Shown: one piece after another, positions 7,737-16,973 of the stretch
Numbering within the stretch: the first letter of the stretch is position 1
Layout: each line of letters begins with the position of its first letter
Assembly: GCF_022213955.1 (NCBI RefSeq)
Contig: NZ_JAKNTW010000005.1
Coordinates: forward strand, 434,001 to 498,000
Length of the DNA stretch: 64,000 nt
DNA from: Dolomitihabitans soli
Lineage (GTDB): Bacteria; Actinomycetota; Actinomycetes; Streptosporangiales; Streptosporangiaceae
Reading direction: 5' to 3'
Notes under the pieces: model-generated
What the model was told of the DNA's origin: nothing
Seen by the model: only the letters and a program-made list of their open reading frames with translations
Databases searched by the model: none
Program-made: the position numbers and the translations under genes

Positions 7737-9130
7737 GCGACCACCGGGACGACGTGGTGATGGACGACACGTGGCAGGAGCTGGTCTCCGCCGCCCTGGT
7801 GGGCACCGACCGCCGCCCCCTCGCCACGGCGGGGGAGTTGCTGGAGCGGGCGGCGGTGCAGGCCGTACGGCGGCGGGCGGGGCAGCGGCTCAGCAGGGGC
7901 GAGCCGTTGCCCGCCGCGCCGCCGGAAGAGCGGCCGGTGGTGTCGCGGGCGGCGGGCGATCGGCTGGCGCGGATCTGTGACGGCGAACATCCGCGGCTCC
8001 TGCCCGAGTGGCTCGCCGCGGCCGCCACGCGTGGGCTGCGGGTGCCCCCGCACCTGCTCCCCGAGCTCCTCGACCATGCCGCGCGTGACCGTTCGATCCG
8101 GGGGCACGTCGGAGCCCTGGCCGGTCAGCGAGGCAGATGGCTCGCGGGGCTCGGCAACGAGAAGTGGGCCTACCTCCTCCAGGAGCCCACGGGTGACGGC
8201 GAGACGTGGCAGCTCGGCGGCTCGGGTGACCGCCGCGCGCTCCTGACCGCACTGCGGGCGAGCGACCCGGACGCGGCGCGGGAGCTGCTGGAGCGCACCT
8301 GGGGTCAGGAGACCCCGGACGACCGGGCGGCGTTCCTCGCGGCGTTCGGTGCTGGATTGTCCATGGCCGACGAGCCGTTCCTGGAGGCCGCGCTCGACGA
8401 CGCCCGCCGTGAGGTACGGCAGTGCGCGGCCGACCTGCTGACGAGGTTGCCGGAGTCGCGGCTGGTGGCGCGGATGACCGAACGCGGCGGGCGTTGCCTG
8501 CGGCTTGCCCAGGACAAGATCGTTGTCGAGCCGCCGCGCGAGTGCGACACCCTCATGCAACGCGACGGCATCCGGCCGAACCCGCCCCGAGGCACCGGTG
8601 CGAAGAGCTGGTGGTTGCAGCAGGTGGTGGCCAGGACGCCGCTGACGCTGTGGACCGGCGGGTTCGGCGCGCCCCCCGAGCGGATCGTCGGCATGAAGAT
8701 CGTCGACTGGCAGCGGGAGGTCCGGGCCGGTTGGGTGCGCGCCGCCGTACTGCAGGGCGACCCGGCGTGGGCGCGCGCGCTCTTCGCCTGGGATCCGCTC
8801 GCCGAACTGCTGGCCGCGCTCCCGCCGGCCGAGCAGGAGGAGATGGCCGTCGACTTCGTCAGGAGCCATCCCGTCGACGGACAAATGATCATGGTGCTCG
8901 GCGGCGCGACCGCACCATGGGGCCCCGCCCTGACCGGCGCGGTCCTGCACAAGATCCTGGAAGTCGCCGACACCCAGCCCTGGAACCTCGGCGAGCTGGT
9001 CAGGCTCGCCGGTGAGCGGGCCGACCCCGACCAGCACGAGCCCGCCGCGCGCCTCTCGCCCGAGCAGCCCGTCCAGGAGGTCGCCGCCGTCCTCCGTTTC
9101 CGTAGCGACATGCTGAAGGAGATCCTGTGA
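7733..9130 (+). CDS. DUF5691 family protein
   Basis: A 465-residue, helix-rich soluble protein. The GTG start at 7733 overlaps the previous stop (GTGA), and the protein end overlaps the MoxR start in the same way, so it is coupled on both sides. An internal ATG at 7760 (MDDTWQELVSAALVGTDRR) is an alternative start close to the first conserved segment. I recognise it as the DUF5691 family found between SWIM and MoxR genes; no catalytic motif is apparent. It probably acts as a scaffold or adaptor of the AAA+/VWA machine encoded downstream, which is inference from context. Confidence 0.78.
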   Translation: MSDHRDDVVMDDTWQELVSAALVGTDRRPLATAGELLERAAVQAVRRRAGQRLSRGEPLPAAPPEERPVVSRAAGDRLARICDGEHPRLLPEWLAAAATRGLRVPPHLLPELLDHAARDRSIRGHVGALAGQRGRWLAGLGNEKWAYLLQEPTGDGETWQLGGSGDRRALLTALRASDPDAARELLERTWGQETPDDRAAFLAAFGAGLSMADEPFLEAALDDARREVRQCAADLLTRLPESRLVARMTERGGRCLRLAQDKIVVEPPRECDTLMQRDGIRPNPPRGTGAKSWWLQQVVARTPLTLWTGGFGAPPERIVGMKIVDWQREVRAGWVRAAVLQGDPAWARALFAWDPLAELLAALPPAEQEEMAVDFVRSHPVDGQMIMVLGGATAPWGPALTGAVLHKILEVADTQPWNLGELVRLAGERADPDQHEPAARLSPEQPVQEVAAVLRFRSDMLKEIL

Positions 9131-10194
9131 CCGACGTTCTGCGGCCCCACGCAGAGGAGCAGTACGCCGAGGAGCTCGCGCTCCTGGCCAAGAACGACGA
9201 CCGGCCGAGGCCGCCGGGATGGCGGCTGTCGCCCTGGGCCGTGACGGCCTACATCCTGGGCGACGGCGACCAGATCACCCCGAAGTACATCGGGCCGCGC
9301 CGGATCGTCGAGGTCGCGGTCGCCACCCTGGCCACCGACCGCGCGCTGCTGCTGCTCGGCGTGCCGGGCACGGCCAAGACCTGGTTGTCGGAGCATCTGG
9401 CCGCGGGCGTGAGCGGCGACTCCACACTCCTGGTGCAGGGTACGGCGGGCACGGCGGAGGAGGCGATCCGCTACGGGTGGAACTACGCCAGGCTCCTCGC
9501 GGAGGGACCCTCCCGGGAGGCGCTCACCCCCAGCCCGGTGATGCGCGCGATGTCGGAGGGCACGATCGCCAGGGTCGAGGAGCTGACCCGGATGCCGTCC
9601 GACGTCCAGGACGCGCTGATCACCGTGCTGTCGGAGAAGACGCTGCCGATCCCGGAGCTGAACGAGGAGGTTCAGGCGCAGCGCGGGTTCAACGTCATCG
9701 CCACCGCCAACGACCGCGACCGCGGGGTGAACGAGCTGTCCAGCGCCCTGCGCAGACGGTTCAACACGGTGGTGCTGCCGGTGCCCGCCACGGCGGAGGA
9801 GGAGGTCGACATCGTCTCCCGCCGCGTCGGCCAGCTGGGCCGGTCCCTGGACCTGCCCGACATCCCGGCCGGGCTCGACGAGATCCGCCGGGTCGTGACG
9901 GTCTTCCGCGAGCTGCGTTCCGGTGCGACGGAGGACGGCCGCACCAAGGTCAAGTCCCCGAGCGGCAGCCTGTCCACGGCCGAGGCGATCTCGGTCCTCA
10001 CCGGCGGCATCGCCCTCGCGGCCCACTTCGGCGACGGCGTGCTGCGGCCCGCCGACGTCGCGGCCGGCATCCGCGGGGCCGTCGTGCAGGATCCGGTTTC
10101 CGACCGGGTGATCTGGCGGGAGTACCTGGAGACCGTGGTCCGCGAGCGCGACGGATGGCGCGATTTCTACCGCGCCTGCCGCGATGCCGACTGA
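9127..10194 (+). CDS. MoxR-type AAA+ ATPase (YehL-like)
   Basis: A 355-residue AAA+ ATPase. Walker A is GVPGTAKTW (about residue 79), an altered P-loop with Ala before Lys-Thr; a sensor-1-like segment is NVIATANDRDRG and an arginine-finger-like segment SSALRRRFN follows. MoxR ATPases work with VWA-domain partners to remodel or insert metal into target proteins, and a VWA gene lies two genes downstream. The acidic Walker B residues are less standard (GTIARVEELTRMP). It starts inside the stop of the DUF5691 gene and is followed by a 75-base gap to the DUF5682 gene. Corresponds to E. coli YehL by order and domain. Confidence 0.88.
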   Translation: MTDVLRPHAEEQYAEELALLAKNDDRPRPPGWRLSPWAVTAYILGDGDQITPKYIGPRRIVEVAVATLATDRALLLLGVPGTAKTWLSEHLAAGVSGDSTLLVQGTAGTAEEAIRYGWNYARLLAEGPSREALTPSPVMRAMSEGTIARVEELTRMPSDVQDALITVLSEKTLPIPELNEEVQAQRGFNVIATANDRDRGVNELSSALRRRFNTVVLPVPATAEEEVDIVSRRVGQLGRSLDLPDIPAGLDEIRRVVTVFRELRSGATEDGRTKVKSPSGSLSTAEAISVLTGGIALAAHFGDGVLRPADVAAGIRGAVVQDPVSDRVIWREYLETVVRERDGWRDFYRACRDAD

Positions 10195-10269
10195 CCACCC
10201 CGACCGCCCGCGCTCCGTACGGCGAGCCCGCCGTCAACCAGGCCGCAGACTCAGTGAGGGAGGAAGCCG

Positions 10270-12867
10270 ATGACGCCGGCGATCCTTGGCGTCCGGCACC
10301 ACGGGCCGGGGTCGGCCCGCGCGGTGCGCGACGAACTGGAGCGGCTCAAGCCCGACGTCGTGCTCATCGAGGGCCCGCCCGAGGCCGACGCGCTGCTCGC
10401 GCTGGCCGCCGACCCGGAGATGGAGCCGCCGGTCGCGCTCCTGGCACACGTCCCCGGAGCGCCGGCCAAGGCGGCCTTCTGGCCGTTCGCCGTGTTCTCC
10501 CCCGAATGGCAGGCGATCCGTTACGCGGTGGAGAGGGGGATCCCCGTCCACTTCTTCGACCTCCCGGCCGCCGTGACCCTCGCCCTCCCAGACGAGCAGC
10601 CGCCGCTCGGGCGACCGGAGGCGCCTCCGACGGGTGCCCCCGGCGAAGAGGGAACCGACGGTCCGGCCGCCCAGCCGGATCGCGGTCCCGAAGACGAGTC
10701 GGCGGGCGGTGCCGGAGGAGAACGGGCCGACCGGCCCGAGCCAGAGCAGACGAGCGGCCCCGGAGCAGAACAGGCGCGGCCGGCGGCGGCCGGCGGATCC
10801 GAGGGGCCGACGGGTGGTTCTCCGGAAGAGCGGGCGGGCGGCTCCCCGGAAGAGCGGGCGGGGGCCGGCGGTCCGGAGCGGGCGGCGGACGCGGATGCTG
10901 CCGCGCGGGCCGATCCGATCGGCGCGCTGGCCACCGCCGCCGGATACGACGATCCGGAACGGTGGTGGGAGGACGTCGTCGAGCATCGAGGCGGGCTGAC
11001 CCCGTTCGAGGTGATCGGGGAGGCGATGGCCGCCGTTCGCGAGGGGTATGTCGCCGAAGGCAGGGAGGCGTGGCGTGAGGCCCACATGCGCCGGACGCTC
11101 CGCCGTACGGTGAAGGATGGGTTCGAGCGGGTTGTGGTGGTGTGCGGTGCCTGGCATGTGCCCGCGCTGACCGCGCCCGTCACCGCGAAGGCCGACGACG
11201 CGCTGCTCAAGGGGTTGCCCCGGGTGAAGGTGGAGATCACCTGGGTGCCGTGGACGCACGGCAGGCTCGCCTCCTGGAGCGGTTACGGCGCGGGCGTGAC
11301 CTCGCCGGGGTGGTACGCCCACCTGTTCGCCGCGCCCGACCGGCCCGTCGAGCGGTGGCTGACCCAGGCCGCCCGGGTGCTGCGCGACGAAGGCCTGCCC
11401 GTCTCCTCCGCGCACGTGATCGAGGCCGTACGGCTGGCGGAAGGGCTCGCGGCGCTACGCGGGCGGCCCCTCGCCGGGCTGGGCGAGGTCACCGAGGCGG
11501 CCAGGGCCGTGCTCTGCGAAGGCGACGACCTCCCGGTCGAGTTGATCCAGCGGCGGATGGTCGTCGGCGAGCGGCTCGGCCAGGTGCCCGACGCGACGCC
11601 GATGGTCCCGCTCCAGCGGCACCTGCGTGACGAGCAGCGCCGGGTCCGGCTCAAGCCGGAGGCACTCGACCGCGACCTCGATCTCGACCTGCGTAAACCG
11701 CTCGACCTGGAGCGCAGCAGGTTGTTGCACCGGCTGCGGCTGCTCGGCGTCGGCTGGGGCGAGCCGCGGGGGTCGCAGAGCAAGGGGACCTTCCGCGAAT
11801 CATGGCGGCTGGCCTGGCACCCCGAGTTCGACGTGGTGCTGATCGAGGCGAGTGCCTGGGGCACCACCGTCCCCGCCGCGGCGACCGCCCGCGTCCGCGA
11901 TCAGGCCAGGTCGGGCGACCAGCTCACCGGCGGCGCCGCGGGTCACGGCGGTTCGGGTCAGCCCGGTCCGGGTCGATCGGGCTCCGGTCCCGGCGCTGGT
12001 GGTCAAGGCGGTGGTGGTCAAGGCGGTGGCGGGATGCGGCAGGCGGAGGGCGGGGTGACGCTGGCCGATCTCACGGGGCTGGTGGAGAAGTGCCTGCTGG
12101 CCGAGCTGCCGCAGGCGTTGCCGTACGCGCTGGGGGCGTTGTCCGAGCGGGCGGCGCTCGACCCCGATGTCACCCGTCTCATGGCGGCGCTGCCCGCCAT
12201 GGTCAGGGCGTGGCGGTACGGGGACGTGCGCGGCACACCCGCGGACGGGCTCGGGAGCGCCGTCTCCTCGATGCTGGCCAGGATCCGCGCCGGGCTCTCC
12301 CCGGCGCTGACCGGTCTCGACGACGACGCCGCCCGTGAGACGCTCGGCCACATCGACGCGGTGCACGCCGCCACGGCACTGCTCCGCGCACCGGAGCGGG
12401 AGGCGTGGCTGGCGACCCTGCGCGGTGTCGCCGGGCGGAGCGACCTGCACGGGCTCATCGAGGGCAGGCTCACCAGGATCCTGCTCGACGCGGGCGACGT
12501 CGACGGTGACGAGGCCGCCAGGCGGATGGCCAGGGCGACCTCGCCGGGGCATCCGCCGGCGCGGGTCGCCGCCTGGGTCGAGGGCTTCCTGTCGGGCGGT
12601 GGTCTGCTGCTGGTGCACGACGACGGCCTGCTCGGGCTCGTCGACGGATGGCTGGCCGGGCTCACGGCGGAGGCGTTCGTCGACGTCCTGCCGCTGCTTC
12701 GCCGTACGTTCGCGGCCTTCGACGCGCCGGAACGGCGGGCCATCGGCTCCCGGGTGCGATCGGCCGGCGATCGGCGCGGCGGCACGAGCGACGTCGAACC
12801 GGACGACGTGCGCGCGTCCGGAGCCGTGGCGACCGTCCTGACGATTCTGGGGAGGACCGGCTGGTGA
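10270..12867 (+). CDS. DUF5682 family protein (YehM-like)
   Basis: An 865-residue protein beginning MTPAILGVRHHGPGSAR, with the family's HHGPGS motif and DVVLIEGPPEA at the N-terminus. A disordered Pro/Gly/Glu-rich insert of about 110 residues (roughly 105-215, with GGSPEERA repeated) and a second Gly-rich stretch near 555-595 interrupt the conserved helical parts. GGAGG about five bases upstream supports the ATG at 10270. The family always travels with MoxR and VWA genes; the E. coli equivalent is YehM. The N-terminal fold resembles TraB/ChaN-like proteins in its conserved His and Glu, but that comparison is tentative and I assign no activity. Confidence 0.82.
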   Translation: MTPAILGVRHHGPGSARAVRDELERLKPDVVLIEGPPEADALLALAADPEMEPPVALLAHVPGAPAKAAFWPFAVFSPEWQAIRYAVERGIPVHFFDLPAAVTLALPDEQPPLGRPEAPPTGAPGEEGTDGPAAQPDRGPEDESAGGAGGERADRPEPEQTSGPGAEQARPAAAGGSEGPTGGSPEERAGGSPEERAGAGGPERAADADAAARADPIGALATAAGYDDPERWWEDVVEHRGGLTPFEVIGEAMAAVREGYVAEGREAWREAHMRRTLRRTVKDGFERVVVVCGAWHVPALTAPVTAKADDALLKGLPRVKVEITWVPWTHGRLASWSGYGAGVTSPGWYAHLFAAPDRPVERWLTQAARVLRDEGLPVSSAHVIEAVRLAEGLAALRGRPLAGLGEVTEAARAVLCEGDDLPVELIQRRMVVGERLGQVPDATPMVPLQRHLRDEQRRVRLKPEALDRDLDLDLRKPLDLERSRLLHRLRLLGVGWGEPRGSQSKGTFRESWRLAWHPEFDVVLIEASAWGTTVPAAATARVRDQARSGDQLTGGAAGHGGSGQPGPGRSGSGPGAGGQGGGGQGGGGMRQAEGGVTLADLTGLVEKCLLAELPQALPYALGALSERAALDPDVTRLMAALPAMVRAWRYGDVRGTPADGLGSAVSSMLARIRAGLSPALTGLDDDAARETLGHIDAVHAATALLRAPEREAWLATLRGVAGRSDLHGLIEGRLTRILLDAGDVDGDEAARRMARATSPGHPPARVAAWVEGFLSGGGLLLVHDDGLLGLVDGWLAGLTAEAFVDVLPLLRRTFAAFDAPERRAIGSRVRSAGDRRGGTSDVEPDDVRASGAVATVLTILGRTGW

Positions 12868-12989
12868 TGAGGAAGCCGGACGGACCGGTCGGTGAACGGG
12901 CCGGTGCCGGAGCGGTGGCAGCGGTCCGGCATGAGCGGCAGCCGGGAGCAGCGGTGGCGGGCGAGCGGATGGGGAGGGACGCGACATGA
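12864..12989 (+). CDS. possible 41-residue linking ORF
   Basis: A GTG at 12864 overlaps the DUF5682 stop and the frame ends in an ATGA overlap with the VWA gene, so it bridges the two genes without a gap. The predicted peptide (start MRKPDGPVGERAGAG) has no recognisable features. It may only serve to carry ribosomes across, or be non-coding. Confidence 0.25.
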   Translation: MMRKPDGPVGERAGAGAVAAVRHERQPGAAVAGERMGRDAT

Positions 12990-14176
12990 CCGATGGACCG
13001 GGAGGCGTGGCGGGTGCGGAGCGGATGCGGCGGTGGCGGCTCGTGCTCGGCGGCGACGCCGACGGCACGGGGTGCGCGCTGACCGGCGCGGACACGGGGA
13101 TGGACGGCGCTCTCGCCGCCCTGTACGGCGGGGCGCCCGGTCAGGCGGGGGACGGTTCGCGGGGGGCGGGACTCGGGGCCTCGGCGCCCAGGGCGGCACG
13201 CTGGCTCGGCGACATCAGGAGCTACTTCCCGAGCACCGTCGTGCAGGTCATGCAGAAGGACGCGATCGAGCGGCTGAACCTCACCCGGCTGCTGCTGGAG
13301 CCGGAGATGCTGGAGGCGGTGGAGCCCGACGTGCATCTGGTCGGCACGCTGCTGTCGCTGAACAGCGTGATGCCGGAGCAGGCCAGGGAGTCGGCCAGGG
13401 CGGTGGTCCGCAAGGTGGTCGTCGAGCTGGAGCGCAGGCTGGCCCAGCGGACCAGGGCCGCGGTCACCGGGGCGCTGGACCGTTCGGCCCGCACGCACCG
13501 CCCACGCCGGGCGGCTGACATCGACTGGGATCGCACGATTCGCGCCAATCTGAAGAACTATCTGCCGGAGCGGAACACCGTGGTGCCCTCCCGCCTCGTC
13601 GGCTATGCCCGCAGGCAGCAGGCGGTGAAGCGGGAGGTCGTGCTGTGCGTCGACCAGAGCGGTTCGATGGCGGCGTCGGTCGTCTACTCCAGCGTCTTCG
13701 GCGCGGTGCTGGCCTCGATGCGTTCTATGAAGACCTCGCTGGTCGTCTTCGACACCGCCGTGGTCGATCTCACCGACCAGCTCCACGACCCGGTCGAGCT
13801 GCTGTTCGGCACCCAGCTCGGCGGCGGCACCGACATCAACCGGGCCATCGCCTACAGCCAGGGGCTGATCACTCGCCCGGCCGACTCCATCTTCATCCTG
13901 ATCAGCGACCTGTACGAGGGCGGGGTGCGTCAGGAGATGCTGCGCCGGGTGGCGGCGATGACCGCTGCCGGGGTGCAGGTCATCGTGCTCCTCGCGCTCT
14001 CCGATGAGGGGGCGCCGTCCTACGATCACGAGAACGCCGCCGCGCTGGCGGCTCTGGGCGTGCCCGCCTTCGCCTGCACGCCCGACGTCTTCCCCGATCT
14101 GATGGCCGCGGCGGTGGAGCGCCGTGACATCGGCGTCTGGGCGGAGCGTCACCTGGAGAGGTCGACGTCCAGCTGA
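12986..14176 (+). CDS. VWA domain (CoxE-like) protein, YehP-like
   Basis: A 396-residue protein whose C-terminal half is a von Willebrand A domain with a complete MIDAS metal site: DQSGSMAAS (DxSxS), the threonine in GGGTDINRA, and the aspartate in LISDLYEGG. The N-terminal half is helical and charged (RAVVRKVVVELERRLAQR). VWA proteins of this type are the substrate- or partner-recognition arm of MoxR AAA+ machines, matching the MoxR gene in the same operon. Closest known arrangement is E. coli yehP. Last gene of the operon; the next gene is convergent and begins 72 bases downstream. Confidence 0.88.
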   Translation: MTDGPGGVAGAERMRRWRLVLGGDADGTGCALTGADTGMDGALAALYGGAPGQAGDGSRGAGLGASAPRAARWLGDIRSYFPSTVVQVMQKDAIERLNLTRLLLEPEMLEAVEPDVHLVGTLLSLNSVMPEQARESARAVVRKVVVELERRLAQRTRAAVTGALDRSARTHRPRRAADIDWDRTIRANLKNYLPERNTVVPSRLVGYARRQQAVKREVVLCVDQSGSMAASVVYSSVFGAVLASMRSMKTSLVVFDTAVVDLTDQLHDPVELLFGTQLGGGTDINRAIAYSQGLITRPADSIFILISDLYEGGVRQEMLRRVAAMTAAGVQVIVLLALSDEGAPSYDHENAAALAALGVPAFACTPDVFPDLMAAAVERRDIGVWAERHLERSTSS

Positions 14177-14248
14177 CTACCGCGCCGGAGACCGAGGTCC
14201 GCGATGTCAGGGGCCGGCCTGGCGGGGGCGGGCTCGGGAGGCCGACGT

Positions 14249-15694
14249 TCAGTGGCCGCCCGAGGTCTCCGGGCGGGCGCGCCGCGGCATCAGGAGGGCG
14301 AGCAGGCAGGTCAGGACCAGCAGGCCGGCCACGGTCCAGGCGGTGAACCACATGGCGTCGGCGAAGCCTCCCGCGTCGTCGGCCAGGCCGAGGAGGATGG
14401 TGCCGAACACCGCGACGCCGAGCGCGCCGCCGAGTTGCTGGATCGAGGTGAGGGTGCCCGAGGCGGAGCCGGTCTCCTCCGGCTCCACCCCGGCGAGCAC
14501 GATGTCGAAGAACGGTGACATGGTCAGGCCCATTCCGACGCCGATCACGACGAGGGAGGGGCTGATCTGCCAGTTGCCGGGTTCGCCGACCAGCCCGAGC
14601 GTGACCGCGAAGCCTGCCACGCCGACCGCCATGATCAGTGTGCCCAGGTGGATGAGCCCCCGGCCGTACTTCTCCTGGAGCCCCGCGCCGGCCAGCCCGA
14701 AGCCGATCAGGGTGCCGATCGCCTGCGGGAGGAAGGCCAGCCCGGCCTGCAACGGGGTGTAGTGGAGTCCCGCCTGCAGGTAGACGCTCAGGATCAGGGA
14801 GAAGCCGATCATTCCCGCGAAGAAGGTCAGGCCGGCGAGCAGGCCGCCGGAGAACGCCCTCTTGCGGAACAGGCTGATGACGATGAGCGGATCCCCGCCC
14901 GCTCGCTGCTTGCGTGATTGGTGGACGGCGAAGACCGCGAACAGGGCCACCGAGGCGGCCATGGACCCGAAGCTCCAGGCCGGCCAGCCCAGTTCCCGGC
15001 CCTGCACCAGCGGGTAGATCAGCAGGAACGCGGCGGCGGAGGCGAGCCCGACGCCGGTCAGGTCCAGCCGGGCGGTCCGCTCGGACCGGTGGCCGCGCAG
15101 GAACCGCCATCCGCAGGCGATGACCAGCAGTCCGATCGGCAGGTTGATCAGGAAGATCATGCGCCAGCCGGCGTCGAAGAGGTCGGCGTCGATCAGCCAG
15201 CCGGCCAGGAGCGGCCCGCCGACCGAGCCAAGCGCCATGACCGGCCCGAAGGCGCCGAACGCGGTGCCCAGCTCCTTCGGCGGGAACATCTCCTTGATCA
15301 TGCCGAGACACTGCGGAATCATCACGGCTCCGCACAGGCCCTGGAGCACGCGGGCGCCGATCAGCATCTCGGGCGACACCGCCAGGCCGCACAGCAGCGA
15401 GGCGGCGGTGAAGCCCACGGCGCCGGCGAGGAACATGCGCTTGCGGCCGTAGAGATCGCCGAGTCGTCCGCCCGTCATCAGGCCGACGGCCATGGCGAGG
15501 GTGTATCCGGCGCTCAGCCACTGGATCAGGCTCTCGGAGCCGCCCAGTTCGCCCTGGATGGACGGCGCGGCGATGGTGGTGATCATCGAGTCGAGGAGGT
15601 CCATGACCTCCGCGCCGAGGAGCACGAACAGGGCGGCCCATCGCCGGCGGTACGGCTGGCTCACCTCGCCTAAGGCGGCGGTTTCCATCGTCAT
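14249..15694 (-). CDS. MFS drug/efflux transporter, DHA2 type
   Basis: A 481-residue membrane protein with about 14 hydrophobic segments. Characteristic stretches are LDSMITTIAAPSIQGELG (motif D1-like region), GGRLGDLYGRKRMFL (motif A between TM2 and TM3) and LQGLCGAVMIPQCLGM. These mark proton-driven multidrug exporters of the EmrB/QacA group. The start is the ATG at 15694, with AAGGAG six bases upstream, rather than an earlier GTG-like frame extension. It is divergent from a TetR regulator whose operators fill the intergenic region, so it is likely repressed by it and induced by its substrate. Confidence 0.92.
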   Translation of the reverse strand: MTMETAALGEVSQPYRRRWAALFVLLGAEVMDLLDSMITTIAAPSIQGELGGSESLIQWLSAGYTLAMAVGLMTGGRLGDLYGRKRMFLAGAVGFTAASLLCGLAVSPEMLIGARVLQGLCGAVMIPQCLGMIKEMFPPKELGTAFGAFGPVMALGSVGGPLLAGWLIDADLFDAGWRMIFLINLPIGLLVIACGWRFLRGHRSERTARLDLTGVGLASAAAFLLIYPLVQGRELGWPAWSFGSMAASVALFAVFAVHQSRKQRAGGDPLIVISLFRKRAFSGGLLAGLTFFAGMIGFSLILSVYLQAGLHYTPLQAGLAFLPQAIGTLIGFGLAGAGLQEKYGRGLIHLGTLIMAVGVAGFAVTLGLVGEPGNWQISPSLVVIGVGMGLTMSPFFDIVLAGVEPEETGSASGTLTSIQQLGGALGVAVFGTILLGLADDAGGFADAMWFTAWTVAGLLVLTCLLALLMPRRARPETSGGH

Positions 15695-15710
15695 CGAAAC
15701 TCCTTGCGAA

Positions 15711-15793
15711 CATCGATCGATGAGCGAACAACGTACATACAACGAACGTGGTTCGTTCTATACGAACACTGTTTTAAAGGCGAACGCCGTTCG
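15711..15793. promoter_or_regulatory. operator palindromes between MFS and TetR genes
   Basis: Three perfect inverted repeats lie in the divergent region: CATCGATCGATG (15711-15722), AACGAACGTGGTTCGTT (15741-15757, 7-bp arms) and CGAACGCCGTTCG (15781-15793, 6-bp arms). The last two share the half-site CGAAC/GTTCG and are the best candidates for binding by the adjacent TetR protein. Confidence 0.7.
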
Positions 15794-15848
15794 TGTCAAG
15801 TACGATGTTCGTGACAGGGTCGGGTCGAGAGAAGGCGGGAAAGGTCGA

Positions 15849-16589
15849 ATGGATCACGAGGCGTCAGCCGTACCCGTGCCGCCCTGGCGGACGCCGCGCA
15901 AGACCACCGAGGCCCGCCGGCCACTCAGTCAGGACCTGGTCGTCGAGGCCGGACTGCGGGTGCTCGACGCCGACGGCTTCGAAGCCCTGAGCATGCGCAG
16001 GGTCGCCCAGGAGCTGGGCACCGGCCCCGCTTCGCTGTACGCCCACGTGACCGGCAAGGACGAGCTGCTCGAACTGATCTACGATCGGGTGATCGGCGAG
16101 ATCGAGCTGCCCGAGCCGGATCCCGATCGGTGGCTGGAGCAGCTCCGCCAGGTGGCCGTGGACACCTTCACCGTGCTCGCCGCGCACTCCGACATCGCCA
16201 AGGTCTCCCTGGCCAACATCCCCACCGGGCCGAACTCGCTGCGCATGGCCGAGGGGGCGCTCGCGATCATGATCAAGGGCGGGGTGCCGCCCCAGATCGC
16301 GAGCTGGATGGTCGACCGGCTCGGCCTCTACGTCGCGGCCGACGCCTACGAGGGGTCGCTCCACCTCGCCAGGCAGCGGACGAGCGGCCAGGACATCGGC
16401 GACTACATGGACGGCATCTTCGGCCAGCTCGCCGTCTTCTACCGATCACTTCCCGCGGACCGGTTCCCCATGATCGTCGGTCACGTGGACGAGCTGATGA
16501 GCGGTGGCGGCGTGGAACGCTTCGAGTTCGGACTCGACCTGCTGCTCAGCGGCCTGGCGCGATTCGCCCGGCCGATTCCGGAGGTTTAG
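15849..16589 (+). CDS. TetR-family repressor (TetR_C_1 type)
   Basis: A 246-residue regulator with an N-terminal helix-turn-helix in LSMRRVAQELGTGPASLYAHVTGKDELL (read as two pieces around residues 55-82) and a ligand-binding C-terminal domain of the tetracycline-repressor class. ATG 15849 is preceded by GGGAAAGG; earlier in-frame codons lie in the operator region. Divergence from the MFS exporter and the palindromes between them indicate a classic self-regulated efflux pair. Confidence 0.9.
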   Translation: MDHEASAVPVPPWRTPRKTTEARRPLSQDLVVEAGLRVLDADGFEALSMRRVAQELGTGPASLYAHVTGKDELLELIYDRVIGEIELPEPDPDRWLEQLRQVAVDTFTVLAAHSDIAKVSLANIPTGPNSLRMAEGALAIMIKGGVPPQIASWMVDRLGLYVAADAYEGSLHLARQRTSGQDIGDYMDGIFGQLAVFYRSLPADRFPMIVGHVDELMSGGGVERFEFGLDLLLSGLARFARPIPEV

Positions 16590-16973
16590 CACGCTCTGCG
16601 CGGCGTAGACGGGGTAGCCCCAGAGTCGGGTCTCCAGCTCCTGGGGCAGCCTTTCGGCACGTCGGCCGCGATCTCCGCGTCGACCGCCATCGCCGCCGGA
16701 TCGCGCCATGGTGGATGGTGCGGTCAGCCCGATGTCGTGGCGGGCGGCCGGGCCACCCTCGACGTCCTCGTTTCCGCGCGAGAGCGCCGGAGCGGACCGG
16801 ACCCGTTGACAGCCGAAGTCTGGCCAAGTTACGGTCTGGACCGTAAATGGGAGAGGCACGTGCGGACGACGGTTGAACGTGAGGAGCGGCTGCCACGGCC
16901 GGTCACGGGGGTCGTCGGCGTGCCGCGCGACTGATCATCTCGCGAAATGGCTCGAGAAAGAGGGGGGCCTCAC
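16590..16973. other. non-coding stretch with regulon promoter and possible gene remnant
   Basis: Between the TetR gene and the aldolase-like gene. The first 220 bases contain, on the minus strand, an open stretch with a protein-like run (LPQELETRLWGYPVYAAQS) that has no start or family I can name, perhaps a decayed gene end. A 24-codon frame (GTG 16860 to TGA 16934, with GAGAGG upstream) lies between the operator and the aldolase gene; whether it is translated is unclear. Confidence 0.4.
16806..16846 (+). promoter_or_regulatory. promoter with 18-bp operator, site A
   Basis: -35 TTGACA (16806-16811), 18 bases, -10 TACGGT (16830-16835). The perfect palindrome TTACGGTCTGGACCGTAA (16829-16846) covers the -10 box and start point, a position expected for repression. 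It is the best copy of an operator repeated through this locus; the core GGTCTGGACC resembles GntR/HutC sites such as the DasR core GGTCTAGACC. Confidence 0.8.

Noticed and set aside
12648-12989. 113-residue plus-strand frame over the end of the DUF5682 gene
   Set aside because: Mostly a shadow frame; only the portion from 12864 could be a bridging ORF.
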